Shown: positions 60,186-64,000 of the stretch, one piece after another | How the letters are laid out: each line of letters opens with the position of its first letter | How positions within the stretch are numbered: position 1 is the first letter of the stretch | Source: a virus | Virus record (IMG/VR): IMGVR_UViG_3300034012_003212 | Coordinates: 1 to 64,000 of that record | Direction: 5' to 3' (one strand) | DNA length: 64,000 bases | Made by a program: the position numbers and the translations under genes | The notes under the pieces: generated by a model | What the model was told of the DNA's origin: nothing | Seen by the model: the letters and a program-made list of their open reading frames with translations, nothing else | Database searches by the model: none

Positions 60186-61907
60186 TTACTTACTCTTTAA
60201 TTTTTTTATCTTCTCAGTGGAATACCTGTTGTATATCGATTGACTGAGGATGTCTTTTATCTCTATGTTCACAGGTGAAGCTGTGTTGAAATCTATTGTA
60301 TCATTATAGAAATTACCATATCGATCATACCAACCTCCTCGTATCACAGGCAACTCGCCTTTTCCTATTATTATATCCCCCTGCGCATCAAGGCCTATGT
60401 CAACGGGCTCAACAGCATTCGGATTTGTACTCAGCTCAGCAAGCCATTTTTCTTTGCTTCTTTCATTTTCTTCACACATAAACCTCACATTGACCGAATC
60501 AACACCTTCGATTCCTTCAATGACTGACACAATATCACTCTGCGGTATTCTATCTCTTCTCACAAATGTTAGAAGGTACTCGTTGATACTGGAAACAATA
60601 GAACTTCGTATGAGGTCAAGAGAATAGTTCTCGAACACAACAATGCTTATATTCAGTACATACTTCTTTATAACTGGTCGGAGTATCCTCATCTCAGATG
60701 TTACAAGCATTGAACCGGATTCCCTTACGTACTCTCGTATTTTTGAAACCTCATCATCAAACAAGTTAAATTTTGCAATGTCTATACTAAAATAATTCTC
60801 ATTTGATTTTAGCCTTTTTGTTATATCAGGAACCAAATACACGTAGATGATGTTATCATCGTCAAGGTAATCATCGTTAAACGTATCAAATGCGTCAACT
60901 ATTGAGAAGTAATTGAGTTTCTGAAGAAAGTATATGTAATTCTCTGCTCGGGCAAGCACAAAACTTTTTGATGCCCTAGGAGCTAATAATTTTGTGAGCT
61001 CAATAGGTTCCGGCGATGTACCAAGAACGACCTTTGTTGCCAATTTTATACTAAGGGCACTGTTTGCATCTATAGTTCTACCGAGGGCGTCAAAAACAGG
61101 ATCTATGAATATGAACTTGGCCCTATCGGTCATGTCGATAATGTTTCCAAATGAACCGAGTGTTAGTAGGTATTGGACTGTTATGGTAGAACCAGGCTGA
61201 GGTATTTTTCCATATTGACCATTCCCGAATATTATATCGATACCGCTATTCAGTGAAGTTCGAACTAGGCAAGAAGGGGATTCCGGTGGCATATCATAAA
61301 AACTATCGTATGCCTTATATTCTTCTCCATTTACGTAGATGTTCACGAAATGATTATCTATGTTATCGTTGTTCTGAACTACAGCATTGAATGATTGCAA
61401 AGGGAGTCCAGTTCCTGTGAAATTCTGGGTTTCTATTTTTCCCTGAATTATCTTTGTTCTTACTTGCGCAGGACTTCCAACGGTCATACGTATCTCTTCC
61501 CTTGCGGCAAGGATTACATAATCTATGTTTGTGTTCACGCAACGTATGAGCGTGAGATTTGGTATTACGATCTGATTGTTTGCTGCTTGTACACTTTCAC
61601 CGGTGAAACTTATGTAAATATCACCCGTCGCACCCATTGCCCTCGTTGGATTATGGCCAGTTAATCTAGAGAGACCATATACTGAACTCTTTCTTGTTGC
61701 TGTATTTATGTTCAGCTCATTTACGCTATCCTCTATGTAAAACATGACCTTCTGTGCAAATGCAGCGATGGCGATCATTATCTGTCCGTACGCAGACGAA
61801 GGGCCGAATACAGCCAAGGATTGGGAGTACGTATTTGAAAAATAGGTCCTTACGTCTTCGTATACCTGCGAAAAGAGGACACTTACTTTTTTAATTAGTG
61901 GGTTCAT
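60186..61907 (-). CDS. T4 gp6-like baseplate wedge subunit (baseplate J-like)
   Basis: The N-terminus (FSQVYEDVRTYFSN, GQIMIAIAAFAQKVMFYIEDSVNELN) and the C-terminal segment (IPQSDIVSVIEGIEGVDSVNVRF) match the gp6/baseplate J family, whose members form the inner ring of the baseplate in contractile-tailed phages. Full length at 573 residues. This is the clearest evidence that the phage has a contractile tail. Confidence 0.85.
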   Translation of the reverse strand: MNPLIKKVSVLFSQVYEDVRTYFSNTYSQSLAVFGPSSAYGQIMIAIAAFAQKVMFYIEDSVNELNINTATRKSSVYGLSRLTGHNPTRAMGATGDIYISFTGESVQAANNQIVIPNLTLIRCVNTNIDYVILAAREEIRMTVGSPAQVRTKIIQGKIETQNFTGTGLPLQSFNAVVQNNDNIDNHFVNIYVNGEEYKAYDSFYDMPPESPSCLVRTSLNSGIDIIFGNGQYGKIPQPGSTITVQYLLTLGSFGNIIDMTDRAKFIFIDPVFDALGRTIDANSALSIKLATKVVLGTSPEPIELTKLLAPRASKSFVLARAENYIYFLQKLNYFSIVDAFDTFNDDYLDDDNIIYVYLVPDITKRLKSNENYFSIDIAKFNLFDDEVSKIREYVRESGSMLVTSEMRILRPVIKKYVLNISIVVFENYSLDLIRSSIVSSINEYLLTFVRRDRIPQSDIVSVIEGIEGVDSVNVRFMCEENERSKEKWLAELSTNPNAVEPVDIGLDAQGDIIIGKGELPVIRGGWYDRYGNFYNDTIDFNTASPVNIEIKDILSQSIYNRYSTEKIKKLKSK

Positions 61908-61918
61908 TTCATAATTTT

Positions 61919-63262
61919 TTAAAGACGCATGACCGAAGTCTTATCGTCAATACCTGCGAGGTCGGATATATCACCGGAACGTACTATACACTTTTTAAGA
62001 TCGCCTTTAACGTTGTGTGGTGCATTGTCAATATAGCAATCAAAAAAGGTGTTATGGGGTGTAGCAATATGACATGATTTTATCTTTGAGAACTCTATGT
62101 TGTTGTCCAGCGAGATGTTACAGTAAAACAAATGAGACTCTTTTACTTTACATCCTATGAAGGTGCACTGTTCTATCACAGCACCTTTTATGTAACAGTC
62201 GACGAAATCCATATCAGAAAATTTCCACGATCTAAGAAACTTTCCATCTTTTACTTGATACCGATGTAGGTCGTTATCAAGGTTTATCATGCCAGACTTC
62301 AACCCGTTTGTATATATCAGATTGAATAGGATGTTTCTTATCTCATTCCAGTATGTTGCCAACAGCTGATCATCGTCCTTGAGATCGACAAAAACTTTGA
62401 TCTTTGGATACATCACCTTAAAAACCCTGTGATTTATTATACTATTGACAAACTTTTTATGGTCTATCATCCTCTGTCTCAGGCTATCGACATCCGCTTG
62501 ATCGTATGATGGAACCCTCAGGCATTCATATATGGTCAGAGCTGTATAATCAATGAGACTTAGTATATCTTCTATCTTTTCCTCATAATCCCGCCCTCCC
62601 ATATACCTCATTTCAAGGTAACCAAATTCAAGCTTTGAGAAATTGAAACCAAAGTACTTGTCACTTGGTACGGTAAAACTCGAACGATTTATCGTCTTTA
62701 TGTTATCTGTGAAGGAAAAAAGATTATTCGGAAGGACAAAATCTATAGACTTTGCAAAAACATTGTCCATCCTCTCGGGAAACTTATCGAATACATTATT
62801 CTCATCGTAGGATAATATGAGTTTTAATGGATCCAACCCTGATAAATTTATGGTTTTATCAGGGGTCTTAAATGGATCAAAACTTATATTTACGTGTATG
62901 CCAGAACGAGATGTGGTTTTTCCATTATCTCGTATGTAATTAAGAACTTTAGCTAGTATTATTTTTGCCTCATAATAAGGAGTAGGACCGGTGACCAATT
63001 CCATCATCGCCGGCCCTCCTGAAAAATCATGCTCTAGCTTATAGTTATAGTAAGAAACCTTCATCTCTGTGTGAGCTCCGGGTATCTTTTTTCCGCTAGG
63101 ATCTGTCTTAAATGCAGCAACGACCTTTTTTTCAAGGATATCTGATAGTTCGCGCGCAACTTTATTGAATCCCTTCTTACAAAAGAATTCAAACTCAAAT
63201 CCTATTATAACAGAATTCAGTATCGCGTTCTTATTTAAAAAATCCCTTGTTTTAAGGTTCAT
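61919..63262 (-). CDS. Amidoligase-like enzyme with pentapeptide-like C-terminus, 447 aa
   Basis: GFEFEFF (21-27), HTEMK (64-68), ELVTGPTPYYEAK (88-100) and SGIHVNISFDP (120-130) follow the amidoligase pattern (COOH-NH2 ligases related to glutamine synthetase, PF12224): Glu-rich first strand, metal-binding Glu, then G.HV.. motif. Such enzymes join a carboxyl and an amine using ATP. Residues about 355-430 (DCYIKGAVIEQCTFIGCKV) are pentapeptide-like repeats. The gene starts 11 bases inside the end of the S1-domain gene. The target is unknown; peptidoglycan or a capsid protein are possible. Confidence 0.7.
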   Translation of the reverse strand: MNLKTRDFLNKNAILNSVIIGFEFEFFCKKGFNKVARELSDILEKKVVAAFKTDPSGKKIPGAHTEMKVSYYNYKLEHDFSGGPAMMELVTGPTPYYEAKIILAKVLNYIRDNGKTTSRSGIHVNISFDPFKTPDKTINLSGLDPLKLILSYDENNVFDKFPERMDNVFAKSIDFVLPNNLFSFTDNIKTINRSSFTVPSDKYFGFNFSKLEFGYLEMRYMGGRDYEEKIEDILSLIDYTALTIYECLRVPSYDQADVDSLRQRMIDHKKFVNSIINHRVFKVMYPKIKVFVDLKDDDQLLATYWNEIRNILFNLIYTNGLKSGMINLDNDLHRYQVKDGKFLRSWKFSDMDFVDCYIKGAVIEQCTFIGCKVKESHLFYCNISLDNNIEFSKIKSCHIATPHNTFFDCYIDNAPHNVKGDLKKCIVRSGDISDLAGIDDKTSVMRL

Positions 63263-64000
63263 TTTCTGTGTATAATGTTGCTTGGATCAAATTCCGTTTT
63301 TCATTTATACTACTAACTACGATTTTTACCGTGTCCCCTTGCTTTATCCTTTGTTGTGGAGCAGTCACTGATTTGATGGGAACTGTTGTAATTATGTTTC
63401 CGAATTTAATGGTAACATGTGATCCGCGTATAGATTCCACTAGAACATCGACGCACAGATCACTATCGTTAGTTTCTATGATATTTTTTAGGTTCTTCAA
63501 TTGTTCGTACAACGCCTGAACAAAACTTTCATTTTGCGTGAGAACAAAATTCTTAGGCGGTATGACATCCCGGATCCAAACTTCTATTTCAGAACCAGGC
63601 CTTAAAAGCTTTGAAGAAAAATCAGCCGCAGTCTGTTTATTCATATCACCCACGGACAGAAGACCTGTCATTATGCCGTTAAACTCAACAAAAACTCCAG
63701 CATCTATCGATCCCGTCACTATGCCAACGTACAGATTCCTTATATCAAGGTCTGCCACCATCTTAGGCATGATGTGATCTATGTACTTCTTATTGGAAAC
63801 GATGAACGTGTTATTCGCATGGATATACGAATCTACCATCACTTTTATAGTCTTTCCAATGAGTGCTTCAAAATTTGTTATCTTATTAGCACTTGCGAGT
63901 GAACCTGGCAAAAATGCTTCAATGCCATTGATATCAACAAAATATCCCCCTTTGTTCTTCTGAAGGACCTTTGCATCATACACTTTCGTTTGCGCATCAA
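63252..64000 (-). CDS. S1-domain RNA-binding protein, N-terminus outside window
   Basis: The frame is open to the right edge; a GTG at 63983 is not convincing because S1-like sequence (VYDAKVLQKNKGGYFVDINGIEAFLPGS) begins before it. A second S1-like repeat follows (LYVGIVTGSIDAGVFVEFNGIMTGLLS) and a third OB-type region at the end. It resembles ribosomal protein S1 and would bind RNA. In a late operon it may regulate translation. Confidence 0.75.
   Translation of the reverse strand, partial: DAQTKVYDAKVLQKNKGGYFVDINGIEAFLPGSLASANKITNFEALIGKTIKVMVDSYIHANNTFIVSNKKYIDHIMPKMVADLDIRNLYVGIVTGSIDAGVFVEFNGIMTGLLSVGDMNKQTAADFSSKLLRPGSEIEVWIRDVIPPKNFVLTQNESFVQALYEQLKNLKNIIETNDSDLCVDVLVESIRGSHVTIKFGNIITTVPIKSVTAPQQRIKQGDTVKIVVSSINEKRNLIQATLYTENEP

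Overview
The window looks like part of a very large tailed phage (T4-related, jumbo-myovirus style) that infects a member of the Bacteroidota. Phage signs: long minus-strand baseplate, tail and fibre genes with a gp6-like baseplate wedge and a probable gp7-like wedge, collagen-like fibres, and a T4-type replication/recombination set (gp32-like SSB, gp61-like primase, UvsW helicase, probable UvsY, polynucleotide 3'-phosphatase). Host sign: several intergenic regions carry the Bacteroidota-type -7 box TAnnTTTG below a T-run. There is no rRNA, integrase, insertion sequence or CRISPR array; one tRNA-Lys(UUU) is present.

Layout. 1-2.2 kb: fibre genes, the first cut by the left edge. 2.2-7.6 kb: small accessory genes, a secreted phosphodiester-glycosidase-like protein and a two-gene cassette that probably hypermodifies DNA bases (amino acid:DNA transferase-like plus a PLP enzyme). 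7.7-19.8 kb: two blocks of 30 and 25 consecutive paralogous microgenes of about 41-85 codons, mostly joined by ATGA stop/start overlaps, separated by a DUF6745-family gene and its small companion. 19.8-26.2 kb: plus-strand accessory genes (phosphoribosyltransferase-like, SLOG/molybdenum-carrier-like, an outer-membrane beta-barrel, tRNA-Lys, small membrane proteins, RmlA, cupin-like). 26.2-33.4 kb, minus strand: leucine-rich repeat protein, metallopeptidase, HAD phosphatase, bifunctional nuclease with UVR motif, UvsW, UvsY-like, primase, SSB. 33.6-64 kb, minus strand: one long structural operon with a DUF6808-like membrane protein, ending in an amidoligase-like protein and an S1-domain protein cut by the right edge.

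The outstanding feature is the microgene array. Each unit begins MNLENV..KI, has a core of x-x-Ser-Val tetrapeptides (12-nt repeats around tccgtg) and ends in GLQEPIREERK.., where the last codons also supply the purine-rich ribosome-binding site of the next unit. Units are mosaics: one is an evident recombinant of two neighbours, and two copies 2.7 kb apart are identical. DUF6745 proteins of other bacteria, as I remember them, carry the same SV tetrapeptide repeats inside their own chain just before a W.AFYDYF motif. Here that segment is nearly absent and the repeats exist as about 55 separate proteins around the DUF6745 gene. This looks like a split, amplified and recombining form of an uncharacterised system; its function is unknown.
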